A stretch of DNA of 64,000 nucleotides from Desulfoscipio geothermicus (GTDB lineage Bacteria; Bacillota; Desulfotomaculia; Desulfotomaculales; Desulfallaceae), in NCBI GenBank assembly GCA_016841205.1, contig JAENZP010000007.1, positions 1 through 64,000 on the forward strand, read 5' to 3'. The number at the start of each line of letters is the position of its first letter. The first letter of the stretch is position 1. The position numbers were made by a program, and so were the translations under genes. Below, one piece after another: positions 1 through 8,484 of the stretch. Below the pieces are notes generated by a model. It was not told the DNA's origin and searched no databases. It saw nothing but the letters and a program-made list of their open reading frames with translations.

Positions 1-84
1 TTATGCTACTAATTCCTTGATTTTATTGGGGATTTGTTCTGTTCAGCAAACCCTACATAGTCTGGGGGAACATAAAACCCCAAA

Positions 85-106
85 CAAAAAAAAGGGCCGA
101 AGCCCC
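85..106 (-). terminator. Intrinsic terminator after the rlmD remnant
   Basis: On the minus strand the stem GGGGC, loop TTC and GGCCC are followed by eight T residues. It lies just downstream of the decayed rlmD 3' end and reads in the same direction, so it is probably that gene's original terminator. Confidence 0.75.
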
Positions 107-124
107 AAAACCTTATATATCAAG

Positions 125-281
125 CTATTTCCGCTCTATCAACGCGACTGTCTCCACATGCCGGTATGGGGGAACATGTCCACCGGCTGTACCTCCTGCA
201 GCATAAAATTTAGACTGGTGCAGGCAATATACGTCCTGACCTAAGTCACCCGGTCACAGGAAACGTAGACCACCCTCCGGG
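125..281 (-). pseudogene. Decayed 3' end of an RlmD/RumA-type 23S rRNA uracil-C5 methyltransferase
   Basis: Read on the minus strand in shifting frames, this stretch spells hallmark pieces of the TrmA/RlmD family C-terminus. RRVVYVSCD (catalytic Cys motif) comes first. EVQPVDMFPHTG follows, and HVETVALIERK comes last, before a stop at 125-127. The pieces lie in different frames, with one missing base between the MFPHTG and HVETV segments and at least one more disruption after VSCD, including an in-frame TAG. The rest of the gene is not visible upstream. In the family this enzyme methylates 23S rRNA with SAM and often carries an Fe-S cluster. Here it is a non-functional relic. Sequencing error alone would not explain the loss of the 5' part. 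Confidence 0.7.
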
Positions 282-455
282 CACCGTTAGGACAGAGCAT
301 TTACTAGCTGCCATAGCTGCTATAGCCTTTGTAAAACCTTGGTTAGTGTAAAATGTATAATCTTTTTTACAACGCTACAACTGAACTATATCTGTTTTTG
401 CGTGATGCATACACTGATCGTTACCGCGACCCCATGCCCTCACCTGTGCTAATAG

Positions 456-490
456 AAAACCGCTCATATAATTTCTTAATGAGCGGTTTT
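456..490. terminator. Bidirectional hairpin terminator downstream of glmS
   Basis: A perfect 12-bp stem (AAAACCGCTCAT / ATGAGCGGTTTT) encloses an 11-nt loop and has T-rich flanks on both strands. It lies beyond the 20-bp tandem repeats downstream of glmS and can end glmS transcripts on the minus strand. Confidence 0.75.
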
Positions 491-500
491 GTTTAAATTT

Positions 501-580
501 GGTTACCAACTTTATTTATAAGTTACCAACTTTATTATGAAGTTACCAACTTTATTTTCTGGTTACCAACTTTATTTTCA
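501..580. repeat. Four tandem 20-bp repeats with core GTTACCAACTTTATT
   Basis: Four head-to-tail copies start at 501, 521, 541 and 561. Each has an invariant 15-bp core preceded by A or G and followed by a variable 4-bp tail. The period is exactly 20 bp, close to two helical turns, so every core faces the same side of the DNA. The array lies 31 bp beyond the glmS stop codon and before the hairpin terminator. It could be a protein-binding array or the relic of a mobile element. No spacer-like variation is present, so it is not CRISPR. Confidence 0.85.
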
Positions 581-611
581 TTTAACATTATTTATTACGT
601 TACCCCATCCT

Positions 612-2441
612 CTACTCCACCGTTACACTCTTCGCCAAATTCCTGGGCTGGTCAACATCGCAGTCCCGGGCCACGGCCATATGGTAGGCCAACAACTGCA
701 TTGGAATCACCGCCAGCACCGGAGCAAGTACCTGGTGGGTGCGGGGGATATACATGACATGGTCAGCTTCCTTAGCCACTTCCTCGAGGCCACGCATGGC
801 CACAGCCAGCACTGAGGCATCTCTGGCCTTGACCTCTTTAATATTGCTAAGCATTTTTTCAAACAGTGTCTCCTGGGTGTTCAGAGCAATAACGAGTACA
901 TCCTCGACAATAAGCGCCAGGGTACCATGTTTCAGCTCGCCGGCGGCATAAGCCTCAGCATGAATGTAGGATATTTCCTTGAGTTTTAATGATCCTTCCA
1001 TAGCCACGGCGTGATCCAGGCCCCGGCCAATGAAGAATACGTTGGAACAACTGCTGTATTGCCGGACAAAGGATTCGATGTCTTTACCGTTTTCTAAAAT
1101 GGCGCTTACTTTGTCCGGCAACTTACGTAGACCGGTGACAATTTGAGTCATTTCTTCCGGTGTTAATGTACCCCGCTGCTGGGCCAGGTACAGGCCGATG
1201 AGATACATGGAAACCAACTGCGTGGTATATGCTTTAGTAGAAGCCACGGCAATTTCCGGGCCGGCCCAGGTGTAAAGCACATCATCGGCTTCCCTGGCTA
1301 CGGAGCTGTCTACTACATTGGTAACTGCAAGCACCCGGGCACCTTTGCGCTTGGCTTCCCGTAGTGCCGCCAGGGTATCGGCGGTTTCGCCGCTTTGGCT
1401 GATCACAACCACCAGAGAATGCCGATCCAACAGCGGGTCACGGTAGCGAAATTCCGAAGCGATATCTACTTCTACCGGCATACGAGCCAGGGTTTCAATA
1501 ATGTGTTTACCTACCAGACCTGCATGGTAGGCCGTACCGCAGGCTGTAATAAAGATTTTATTGATTTCCAGAAGCTGTTCTTCTGGAATATTTATTTCCT
1601 CCAGCGTCACACCACTGCCATCAATAGCGATACGTCCGCTCAGGGTATCTTTGAGCGCCCGGGGCTGTTCGTTAATTTCCTTGAGCATAAAGTGGGCGTA
1701 GCCGTCCTTTTCGGCTTGTTTAGCCTCCCATTTAACAGTAAATATTTGCTTATCAACCAATTGCCCGGTCCGGTCCAGTACCTGTACCCGATCCCGAGTA
1801 AGTACGGCTATTTCCCCGTCCTCCAGTATATAAGTCTGCCGAGTGTGGGCCAGCAGCGCCGGTATATCGGAGGCCAGAAAGTTTTCCCCGTCCCCCAGAC
1901 CTACCACCAGCGGGCTATCGTGGCGGGCGGCCACCAATTGATTGGGTTCGTCCAGAGACAGCACCACTATGGCGTATGAGCCATCCAATTTCTTTAGGAC
2001 CTGCTGCATGGTTTCCACGAGATCACCCATGTAAAATTCTTCAATTAAGTGCGGCAGCACCTCGGTATCGGTTTCCGAGCGAAACACATGCCCCTGTGAA
2101 ATTAACCACTCCCGCAGGGTAAGATAGTTTTCTATGATACCGTTGTGTACCACTGCAAACCGCCCGGAACAGTCCAGGTGAGGATGTGAGTTGGCATCAC
2201 TGGGCCGGCCGTGGGTAGCCCAACGGGTATGCCCGATGCCCACAGTGGACGTAGGCAGGCAATCATTTATTTGCGTCCGCAGTTCAATAATTTTGCCTTT
2301 TTTCTTTTGCAGTTCTATGGCGCTATCCTGAATTACAGCAATACCGGCAGAATCATAACCGCGATACTCCAGCTTCTGTAATCCATCCAACAATATAGGC
2401 GCCGCCTGGCGGCTGCCAATATACCCTACAATGCCGCACAT
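612..2441 (-). CDS. glmS: Glutamine-fructose-6-phosphate aminotransferase (isomerizing)
   Basis: This enzyme makes glucosamine-6-phosphate from fructose-6-phosphate and glutamine, the first step towards UDP-GlcNAc for peptidoglycan. The protein has 609 residues, the usual length. It begins MCGIVGYIG, with the N-terminal nucleophile Cys2 of the class II glutaminase domain (about 1-220), followed by two SIS sugar-isomerase domains (about 285-600). It ends with the conserved PRNLAKSVTVE tail. GGAGGT lies 8 nt before the ATG. It is the last gene of cdaA-cdaR-glmM-glmS and is controlled by a self-cleaving ribozyme in its leader. Confidence 0.98.
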   Translation of the reverse strand: MCGIVGYIGSRQAAPILLDGLQKLEYRGYDSAGIAVIQDSAIELQKKKGKIIELRTQINDCLPTSTVGIGHTRWATHGRPSDANSHPHLDCSGRFAVVHNGIIENYLTLREWLISQGHVFRSETDTEVLPHLIEEFYMGDLVETMQQVLKKLDGSYAIVVLSLDEPNQLVAARHDSPLVVGLGDGENFLASDIPALLAHTRQTYILEDGEIAVLTRDRVQVLDRTGQLVDKQIFTVKWEAKQAEKDGYAHFMLKEINEQPRALKDTLSGRIAIDGSGVTLEEINIPEEQLLEINKIFITACGTAYHAGLVGKHIIETLARMPVEVDIASEFRYRDPLLDRHSLVVVISQSGETADTLAALREAKRKGARVLAVTNVVDSSVAREADDVLYTWAGPEIAVASTKAYTTQLVSMYLIGLYLAQQRGTLTPEEMTQIVTGLRKLPDKVSAILENGKDIESFVRQYSSCSNVFFIGRGLDHAVAMEGSLKLKEISYIHAEAYAAGELKHGTLALIVEDVLVIALNTQETLFEKMLSNIKEVKARDASVLAVAMRGLEEVAKEADHVMYIPRTHQVLAPVLAVIPMQLLAYHMAVARDCDVDQPRNLAKSVTVE

Positions 2442-2544
2442 ATATTTAAACCTCCGTTTACACGTTTATTCTAAAATTAACTGTTTATCAGAACCAGAGA
2501 ATAAAAAACACAAAAAAATAGCCACAAAAGAACATACTTTCCTG

Positions 2545-2711
2545 ACGGCTTTGTCGGTATTTATGCCTTTGCCCGGCCACCCGGCACCTTTGTCCCCGCA
2601 GTTACCCGCAGGTTTTGTAGTACCTTTGACGGTTGTGACCGAACCGGGGAGCATCCGCCGAAATTTCGATAACTCCCTCCTCGTCAACCCGGACAAACCG
2701 GGTTCTGGCGC
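2545..2711 (-). ncRNA. glmS self-cleaving ribozyme
   Basis: The leader of glmS contains the conserved ribozyme core on the minus strand. AGCGCCAGAAC is followed by a G+C stem, GACGAGG, then TTATCGAAATTTCGGCGGA and TGCTCCCCGG. The predicted cleavage lies between A2712 and G2711, just before GCGCC. Glucosamine-6-phosphate acts as cofactor for cleavage, after which the downstream mRNA is degraded, giving feedback control of GlmS. The 3' limit is approximate, since the pseudoknot stems downstream were not fully folded. Confidence 0.93.
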
Positions 2712-2792
2712 TTACTATTTTATTCAATGAAACATTGCGCACTCTAACTGTAGTCTAATAAATCACCCCCCTCACATGATAAATCAATATTA

Positions 2793-4127
2793 TTAAAGTC
2801 CCTTAACTACATTCACCAATTCATCCACAACAGCCCGCAGTTGCTCCATATCCCGGCCCTCCGCCATTACCCGCACCAGCGACTCGGTGCCCGAGGGGCG
2901 CACCAATATCCGGCCCTGGCCGGCCAGTCGCTTTTCCATTGCCGCAATGTTCTGCTCCAACACCGGGCTGGTCATTACCAGATGTTTATCCGCCACTTGA
3001 ACATTTTCCAATATCTGTGGCAAGCGTTCCATTTGCCCGGCCAACTCGGCCAGGCTGCGCCCGGTAGATTTCACCACCGTCAGCAATTGAAGCGCTGTAA
3101 GCAGTCCGTCACCCGTGGTGCTATGTTCCAAAAACAATATATGCCCGGACTGTTCACCACCGAAAACCGCTCCGCTATGCAACAGTTCCTCCAGCACGTA
3201 ACGATCCCCCACCTTGGTTTGCAGCACCTCAATACCCGCTTCCCGCATGGCCAGGTGCAGACCAAGATTGCTCATTACCGTAACTACCACGGTGTTTTTA
3301 GACAGCCGGTTTTGCGCTTTCAAGTGGCGGGAGCAAATAACCATAATCTGGTCGCCATCCACCAGGTTGCCCCGGTGATCCACGGCAATCAAACGGTCGG
3401 CATCCCCATCGTGGGCCAGGCCCAGATCCGCGCCATACTGCACCACCGCATCCCGAAGTTTTTCCGGGTGGGTGGAGCCGCACCCGGCGTTGATATTCAC
3501 CCCGTCCGGAATGTTAAAAACAGATATTACCTTGGCACCCAATTCTTCCAACGCCCGGGGGGCCACCCGGTATGCAGCGCCATTGGCGCAGTCCACTACT
3601 ATTTTAAGACCACTAAGATCGCCGGGAATGGTTCCTTTAAGGAACGCAATGTAGCGGTCATCAGCATCCGCCACCCTTTGTATTCGACCAACGCCGGCCC
3701 CTACCGGCGAGGGTAATTCAGCATCGCTATCCAGCAGTAGTTCCTCAATCTGCTCTTCTTTGTCATCGGTCAGTTTATAGCCACTGGGACCGAAGAATTT
3801 AATGCCATTATCCTCCACAGGGTTGTGCGAAGCTGATATCACCACGCCTCCGGCAACGTTTAGTTCCCTGGTCAAAAATGCTATGGCAGGCGTTGGGATA
3901 ACTCCAACTGGTAACACATCCACTCCGGTGGAGCAGATACCGGCGGACAAAGCGGCTTCCAGCATATCTCCGGATACCCGGGTGTCCCGGCCTACCACCA
4001 GCCGTCCAGGCCCGTGATCTTTCGCCAGCACATATGCCCCGGCCCGGCCCAGCTTATAAGCCAGATCAGGGGTGAGATCCTTATTGGCAATGCCGCGCAC
4101 CCCATCTGTACCAAATAACCGTGTCAT
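2793..4127 (-). CDS. glmM: Phosphoglucosamine mutase
   Basis: GlmM interconverts glucosamine-6-phosphate and glucosamine-1-phosphate. The 444-residue protein has all four alpha-D-phosphohexomutase domains. The active-site serine lies in SASHNP (98-103, Ser100), the metal-binding loop DGDADR is near residue 240, and the sugar/phosphate loops GGEQSGH and RPSGTE follow. It begins [12 protein letters not shown], typical of the family. It lies between cdaR and glmS with a strong promoter of its own about 160 bp upstream. In Bacilli GlmM also binds and inhibits CdaA, which fits this cluster. Confidence 0.97.
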   Translation of the reverse strand: MTRLFGTDGVRGIANKDLTPDLAYKLGRAGAYVLAKDHGPGRLVVGRDTRVSGDMLEAALSAGICSTGVDVLPVGVIPTPAIAFLTRELNVAGGVVISASHNPVEDNGIKFFGPSGYKLTDDKEEQIEELLLDSDAELPSPVGAGVGRIQRVADADDRYIAFLKGTIPGDLSGLKIVVDCANGAAYRVAPRALEELGAKVISVFNIPDGVNINAGCGSTHPEKLRDAVVQYGADLGLAHDGDADRLIAVDHRGNLVDGDQIMVICSRHLKAQNRLSKNTVVVTVMSNLGLHLAMREAGIEVLQTKVGDRYVLEELLHSGAVFGGEQSGHILFLEHSTTGDGLLTALQLLTVVKSTGRSLAELAGQMERLPQILENVQVADKHLVMTSPVLEQNIAAMEKRLAGQGRILVRPSGTESLVRVMAEGRDMEQLRAVVDELVNVVKGL

Positions 4128-4248
4128 TAATACAACTACCTCCTGAAGCGGTAAAACAATTGATTAAAGCCCTTAGCTTGTCTGTATAATATCGATGTAC
4201 TCGGGTTATTGCTCGGGCACTTCAATTTATTTGTTTTTAGCCAGATTT

Positions 4249-4322
4249 TAACTTTTGCGTTATAACAATTTTTATATAAATAATAGTATTTAATTATAAC
4301 TTTTGCGTTGTCTATGTGTCAA
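4249..4322 (-). promoter_or_regulatory. glmM promoter with a repeated 13-bp candidate operator
   Basis: On the minus strand TTGACA (4317-4322) and TATAAT (4293-4298) are separated by 18 bp. The motif AACGCAAAAGTTA occurs twice: at 4297-4309, filling the -10/-35 spacer, and at 4249-4261, downstream of the start site. Two copies 48 bp apart, one inside the promoter, suggest an operator pair. The regulator is unknown. The rest of the 300-bp gap 4128-4428 shows no gene. Confidence 0.7.
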
Positions 4323-4428
4323 TTTAAGTAAAAGAGAATAAATAAATATTTAACTTTTATTGCTTTATAATATGCTCCAACAGCCGCTGCCGTTCAATAG
4401 TATCTTTTAACAAAATAGAAAGACATTT

Positions 4429-5394
4429 TTACTGCACATTTGTATTTTCGCTGTTTTCTTCCCCAGTTTCTTCTGCCGGAGCCGGAAGTGATTCTTTTTC
4501 CAACGGCTCAATGCGCACCGCAATATGCACCTGCTCAGGCTGTATCGATATAGCCCCTTTCGGCAAGGCAAGCCAAACTTCTCTCTCAACATCTTCAGTA
4601 ACACCGGAAATATCCACATCCAATGAGTCTACCGCTGTGAGAGTGTCAATTACTTGTTGTGGCCCGGTTACCTGTACATAAGTAGGTTCCACCAATATTT
4701 GGCCCACCGAATATCCTTCTGCCGGTTCACCGGTAAGATTGACATGCACCGGTAAGTCTACTGCGGGCAGTAATGTCACCGGCACGGTCACTAAAACCCG
4801 GACAGGGCTGACTGTAACGCCTTTAACACCGGTCTGCACAGCCACATCCTCAATCAAAGTGTCTTGAACTCCGGTTACATCCACCGACACGCCTAATTTA
4901 TTTATTTCAGCCAGCAGTTTGCTTGGCCCGTGCATAGTCACTACTGTAGGTTCCAATACAGGCTCTCCCCTCAGAAAACCTTGCGCAACTTCCCCCTTTA
5001 TATTAAGCGTAACCGATACATTTTTTTGTGTTACTTTATCCACTAAAACCCCTACCACCTGAGGTATAATTTGCAATACCTCAACACCCGGCGGCGCAGT
5101 AACCAGCACAGGCAGTTGCTGATTACCTTCCGCAATACCTAAAAGGTTGACCTTGGCGCTGAAATCGCTCACACCCAAGGCAGCACCAATATTTCTGGGG
5201 CTTTTCACCCTAATACTCACTTTTTCCGGCAACCCGCTGGTCACATAACCTTCAGGTTCTCCTTGTACCGCCAGAGGGATCTGGTAGGTACGGCTGATTA
5301 TCGGATTTTGCTCGTTGGTCACATATACCCAAAGCAGCACAGCCATTAAAAAAGCCACTATTTTAATGGAATTATCCCGCCAGCGGAACACCAT
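4429..5394 (-). CDS. cdaR: YbbR-domain regulator of diadenylate cyclase
   Basis: CdaR is a membrane-anchored extracytoplasmic protein that modulates CdaA. The 321-residue product has one N-terminal membrane segment (about 9-28) followed by repeated YbbR modules of about 80 residues rich in V/I/G/P. The C-terminal tail is Glu/Pro-rich. The ATG at 5394 is chosen because a full AAAGGAGGTGAT site lies 6 nt before it; a longer frame exists upstream but lacks this. It starts just after the cdaA stop, so the two are co-transcribed and probably coupled. Confidence 0.93.
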   Translation of the reverse strand: MVFRWRDNSIKIVAFLMAVLLWVYVTNEQNPIISRTYQIPLAVQGEPEGYVTSGLPEKVSIRVKSPRNIGAALGVSDFSAKVNLLGIAEGNQQLPVLVTAPPGVEVLQIIPQVVGVLVDKVTQKNVSVTLNIKGEVAQGFLRGEPVLEPTVVTMHGPSKLLAEINKLGVSVDVTGVQDTLIEDVAVQTGVKGVTVSPVRVLVTVPVTLLPAVDLPVHVNLTGEPAEGYSVGQILVEPTYVQVTGPQQVIDTLTAVDSLDVDISGVTEDVEREVWLALPKGAISIQPEQVHIAVRIEPLEKESLPAPAEETGEENSENTNVQ

Positions 5395-5401
5395 GAGGAT
5401 A

Positions 5402-6238
5402 TCACCTCCTTTGCCAAAATGAGGATAGAGCACTGCGTGTGGTGTTAGGCTTTAAAAACTTAACCAACAGTTCATGCAATCCCGCTTCATTTAAACGCCG
5501 GTAAAGGACTCCTTCCAAGGCCAAAGACACATAGCTAGTCTCTTCGGATACCACCACCGCCAGAGCATCCGATTGCTCCGTCAAACCCACAGCGGCCCGG
5601 TGTCTGGTGCCCAAATCCCTGCCTAAGTTCCTGCTTTCAGATAACGGCAAAACGCAGGCCGCGGCAATTAGCCTGTCTCCCCTGATAATGGCAGCTCCAT
5701 CATGCAGCGGTGACTTGTTAATAAAAATATTCATCAGCAGCTCAGCTGATACAATACCGTCAACCTTGACGCCGGTATCTATAAATTCTTGTAGGCCTGT
5801 AACGCGTTCCAATACAATTAGCGCTCCGGTTCGGGCAGCGGACATATTTTGGGTAGCCCGCACCACCTCATTAATTAAGGCGCTCCGGTCGTCTTCGGCC
5901 ATCTGGGTCAGCGGGCGAACAAAGAAGTCACCACCGCCCAGTTTCTCCAGAGCGCGGCGCAGTTCCGGTTGAAACACGATGGGTAGCGCCACCACTAGGG
6001 CCGTCATAGCTTGCCTGAGCAGCCAGTGCACGGTATTTAAATTAAGCAGACTGCTCACCGCAGTGGCTATCAGCAGCACTGCCAGACCTTTGATCAGCTG
6101 AACTGCCCGTGTGCCCCGGATAAGCATCATCAGCCGGTATAATACAAAGGCCACGATTAAAATATCAACAATGCTAAAAATATTGAATACGTCTAAATTA
6201 AGATTAAGATTCTCTTTTAGCCCTCTAAGATATTCCAT
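5402..6238 (-). CDS. cdaA: Diadenylate cyclase CdaA
   Basis: CdaA condenses two ATP into the second messenger c-di-AMP, which controls potassium and osmolyte balance and cell-wall homeostasis. The 278-residue protein has three N-terminal membrane segments (about 20-110) and a cytoplasmic DAC domain. The catalytic DGA motif lies in SPLHDGAAI, and the RHR motif in GTRHRAAVG. Length and layout match the CdaA/YbbP class. Its neighbours cdaR, glmM and glmS form the standard Firmicute cluster. Confidence 0.97.
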   Translation of the reverse strand: MEYLRGLKENLNLNLDVFNIFSIVDILIVAFVLYRLMMLIRGTRAVQLIKGLAVLLIATAVSSLLNLNTVHWLLRQAMTALVVALPIVFQPELRRALEKLGGGDFFVRPLTQMAEDDRSALINEVVRATQNMSAARTGALIVLERVTGLQEFIDTGVKVDGIVSAELLMNIFINKSPLHDGAAIIRGDRLIAAACVLPLSESRNLGRDLGTRHRAAVGLTEQSDALAVVVSEETSYVSLALEGVLYRRLNEAGLHELLVKFLKPNTTRSALSSFWQRR

Positions 6239-6302
6239 GCCATTGCCTCCGTATTTAACACTTGCGTAAATATTTTAACACATGGCCTATGATAATAACG
6301 AA

Positions 6303-7499
6303 TTATCTTTTTAACATATTCTCTGTGGCCAGCATTGCTGCCCAATATACATTTTGCACCGGCACGCTACGATCCCGTGCCCTGGCCTGGCAATCTTCAA
6401 ACTCAGGTGCGTATCTCAAGGGCTGCCCCCCCGGTTCATCCAAGGCCAGCTTGACCTGGACCGCACCATAATCAGTCTGGACAGTAACAAACTCCCGGTG
6501 CAAACACGTGCGCTGCTCGGTACGCAAGCGCACACCCAAGGTAGAGGTTTCTGAAAAAATCACCTGTAATAAAGCATCCTGCCGGTCTTCCCTGGCCAGC
6601 ACTGAAAGTAATACCCCGGGCCGCCCCTTCTTCATGATTATGGGTTTCATGTAAGCGTCCAATGCCCCGACCTCTAATAGCCGAGCCACCAGGTAGGGAA
6701 AAAACTCCGGGTTCATATCATCAATAGCGGTTTCCATTATCAGCACCTTTTCGTAAGTTTTCCGCTTAAGTTCACTGTTTAAGACCGGTTCTCCAATAAC
6801 TACATTAACCAGTGCCTTAAAACTTATACTTGCTAAGCAATCGCCTTGCTTATTACCGGTAAAATTATCGTCTATCATCTCTCCCCCACAACCCGTTGCT
6901 TGCACAGTAAACTCGGGCATTTGTCTGTCAGGTTCAGCCAGACATTTAATCAATGCAGCCCCTAAGGGTGTGATAACGGCTTCCTGACATGATGAAGGAC
7001 AAACGACAAAACCACTGAGTATTTTCGTTACATTTAAATGCTCGGATCGCCTGCCGCCAACTCCGCCCAGCGGCAGCGGCGAAACAAATAACTTCTTTGC
7101 CTGAAGTGATTCCAAAGCCAATAAAGCGCCCAGCAGTTCCACTATTTGCCTGTCTGAAAGATAAAATGGTGTTGCTATCCCGGCGCTATAGTAATCTATA
7201 AGCAGCCCTATTACCTGAGAAAACTTATCCGCTGTACCGGCGTCCAACCCTCTAGCCCTGATATCTTCGGGCAGCCCAACTGCCGGGTAATGTTGGCCGG
7301 TGGTAGGCGGTAAATGCAATCCGGTATACAGCAGCCCGTTCTCATCACGACCGGTAAAAGAGCTCAACTGACCCTGCATTAGTTTTAAGGCTGATAACCG
7401 GCTATTGATATATTTCATATCGGCACCCGCTTCAATTAATGCGGCCAAGGCGGCCCCGGGGGTAAAACCATATTTACAGTTAAAATGAGCATAAGCCAT
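6303..7499 (-). CDS. larC: Nickel-insertion protein LarC (Ni-pincer cofactor synthesis)
   Basis: LarC inserts nickel into the pyridinium dithiocarboxylate precursor of the lactate racemase cofactor in a CTP-dependent reaction. The product (398 residues from the ATG at 7499) matches the LarC/TIGR00299 family across its length, with the conserved core ETAIDDMNPEFFPYL and KKGRPGVLLSVL. Its N-terminus is slightly divergent: the usual DCFSGxSGDM reads NCKYGFTPGAAL. GGGAGGGTG precedes the chosen ATG. In Lactobacillus larC is read through a ribosomal frameshift; here it is one continuous frame. larE lies upstream. No larA or larB is in the window, so the client enzyme is unknown. Confidence 0.85.
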   Translation of the reverse strand: MAYAHFNCKYGFTPGAALAALIEAGADMKYINSRLSALKLMQGQLSSFTGRDENGLLYTGLHLPPTTGQHYPAVGLPEDIRARGLDAGTADKFSQVIGLLIDYYSAGIATPFYLSDRQIVELLGALLALESLQAKKLFVSPLPLGGVGGRRSEHLNVTKILSGFVVCPSSCQEAVITPLGAALIKCLAEPDRQMPEFTVQATGCGGEMIDDNFTGNKQGDCLASISFKALVNVVIGEPVLNSELKRKTYEKVLIMETAIDDMNPEFFPYLVARLLEVGALDAYMKPIIMKKGRPGVLLSVLAREDRQDALLQVIFSETSTLGVRLRTEQRTCLHREFVTVQTDYGAVQVKLALDEPGGQPLRYAPEFEDCQARARDRSVPVQNVYWAAMLATENMLKR

Positions 7500-7650
7500 T
7501 TTACACCCTCCCGCTTGAGCAATTTTTTTCAATATGTATCAGCAACTTCAGCCACACTTACCAAACGGCTAATGTGCCGGGTAGAAGATTAAAAAAAGCA
7601 ATGCACACCACAACCTTTAAATAGGCAGAGGCATGATTGCCGGAGTGTAT

Positions 7651-8466
7651 TTAAAACCGTAATACTTCATTTAAACTGCCGCTTCGAAAACCTTGCAGAT
7701 CCAGAGTAACATATTGGAAACCTAGCTTTCGCATGTAGCTTTGTACCTTGGATAGCATATGCGCGCTCAAAAGGTCGGCCATTTTATCGATAGGAATTTC
7801 TATCCGGGCCAAATGGTCATGGTGCCGCAACCGGACCTCGAGGAAGCCGGCTTCCTTTAAGAACTTTTCACCAAACTCTATCTGTCGCAATTTAGTAAAT
7901 GTAATCGGGCTGCCGTAGGGAATACGTGAGCACAGGCAGGGCGAGGATGGCTTGTTCCAGGCGGACATTCCCAGATCCCTGGATAGCTGTCTGATTTCTT
8001 GCTTGGTTAACCCGGCGGTTTGCAGGGGGCTAAGCACATGTAATTCCCGCACCGCCTGCATACCGGGGCGATAATCAAGCAAATCGTCGGCATTGGAGCC
8101 TTCGGCCACTATGGCCAGCCCTTTTTGCTCCGCCAGGGCCAGTAGTTTTTCCAGAATAGTATGCTTGCAAATGTAACAACGGTTGGGCGGATTGGCACAG
8201 AAATCAACGTTGCCCAGCAATCCGTTATCCCCAATGACCTCCAGCCGGCAGTTAAAGCGGGTGGCCAGTTCTCGCACTGCTGTCAATTCGCCTTCCCCGT
8301 GGAAGGCGGCATGGAAGTTGACCGCCAGCACGTTGTCCGGTCCAAGAGCGTCAATTGCCGCACCAAGGAGAAAAGCGCTGTCAACACCGCCGGAAATAGC
8401 CACCAGTATACTTTTATACGCCCGCAAATTATCCTTTAACTGCCGGTATTTTTGCTTTTCCAGCAA
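7651..8466 (-). CDS. larE: Sulfur transferase LarE, probable [4Fe-4S] type
   Basis: LarE is a PP-loop ATPase that adenylates the cofactor precursor and adds sulfur during Ni-pincer cofactor synthesis. The 271-residue protein carries the PP-loop SGGVDS (25-30). Two cysteine groups, C97-x2-C100 (NRCYICK) and C177-x-C179 (SPCLCSR), resemble LarE proteins that hold an Fe-S cluster and act catalytically instead of sacrificing one cysteine. The cluster type is inferred from this pattern. The gene starts 18 bp after cimA and is probably the tail of the branched-chain amino acid operon. Confidence 0.88.
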   Translation of the reverse strand: MLEKQKYRQLKDNLRAYKSILVAISGGVDSAFLLGAAIDALGPDNVLAVNFHAAFHGEGELTAVRELATRFNCRLEVIGDNGLLGNVDFCANPPNRCYICKHTILEKLLALAEQKGLAIVAEGSNADDLLDYRPGMQAVRELHVLSPLQTAGLTKQEIRQLSRDLGMSAWNKPSSPCLCSRIPYGSPITFTKLRQIEFGEKFLKEAGFLEVRLRHHDHLARIEIPIDKMADLLSAHMLSKVQSYMRKLGFQYVTLDLQGFRSGSLNEVLRF

Positions 8467-8484
8467 GTTGTATTCCCCTTATTA

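Noticed and set aside
60-82. Second RlmD-type motif (ATGTTCCCCCAGAC, reading MFPQT)
   Set aside because: Only five residues match and the frame stops at once; too short to support a second remnant.
85-330. Possible 6S-like structured RNA on the minus strand
   Set aside because: Long-range pairing and a terminator looked RNA-like, but the sequence encodes RlmD C-terminal motifs in order, so a decayed gene explains it better.
501-580. CRISPR array
   Set aside because: The 20-bp units are directly adjacent with only 4 variable bases; there are no spacers and no cas genes.
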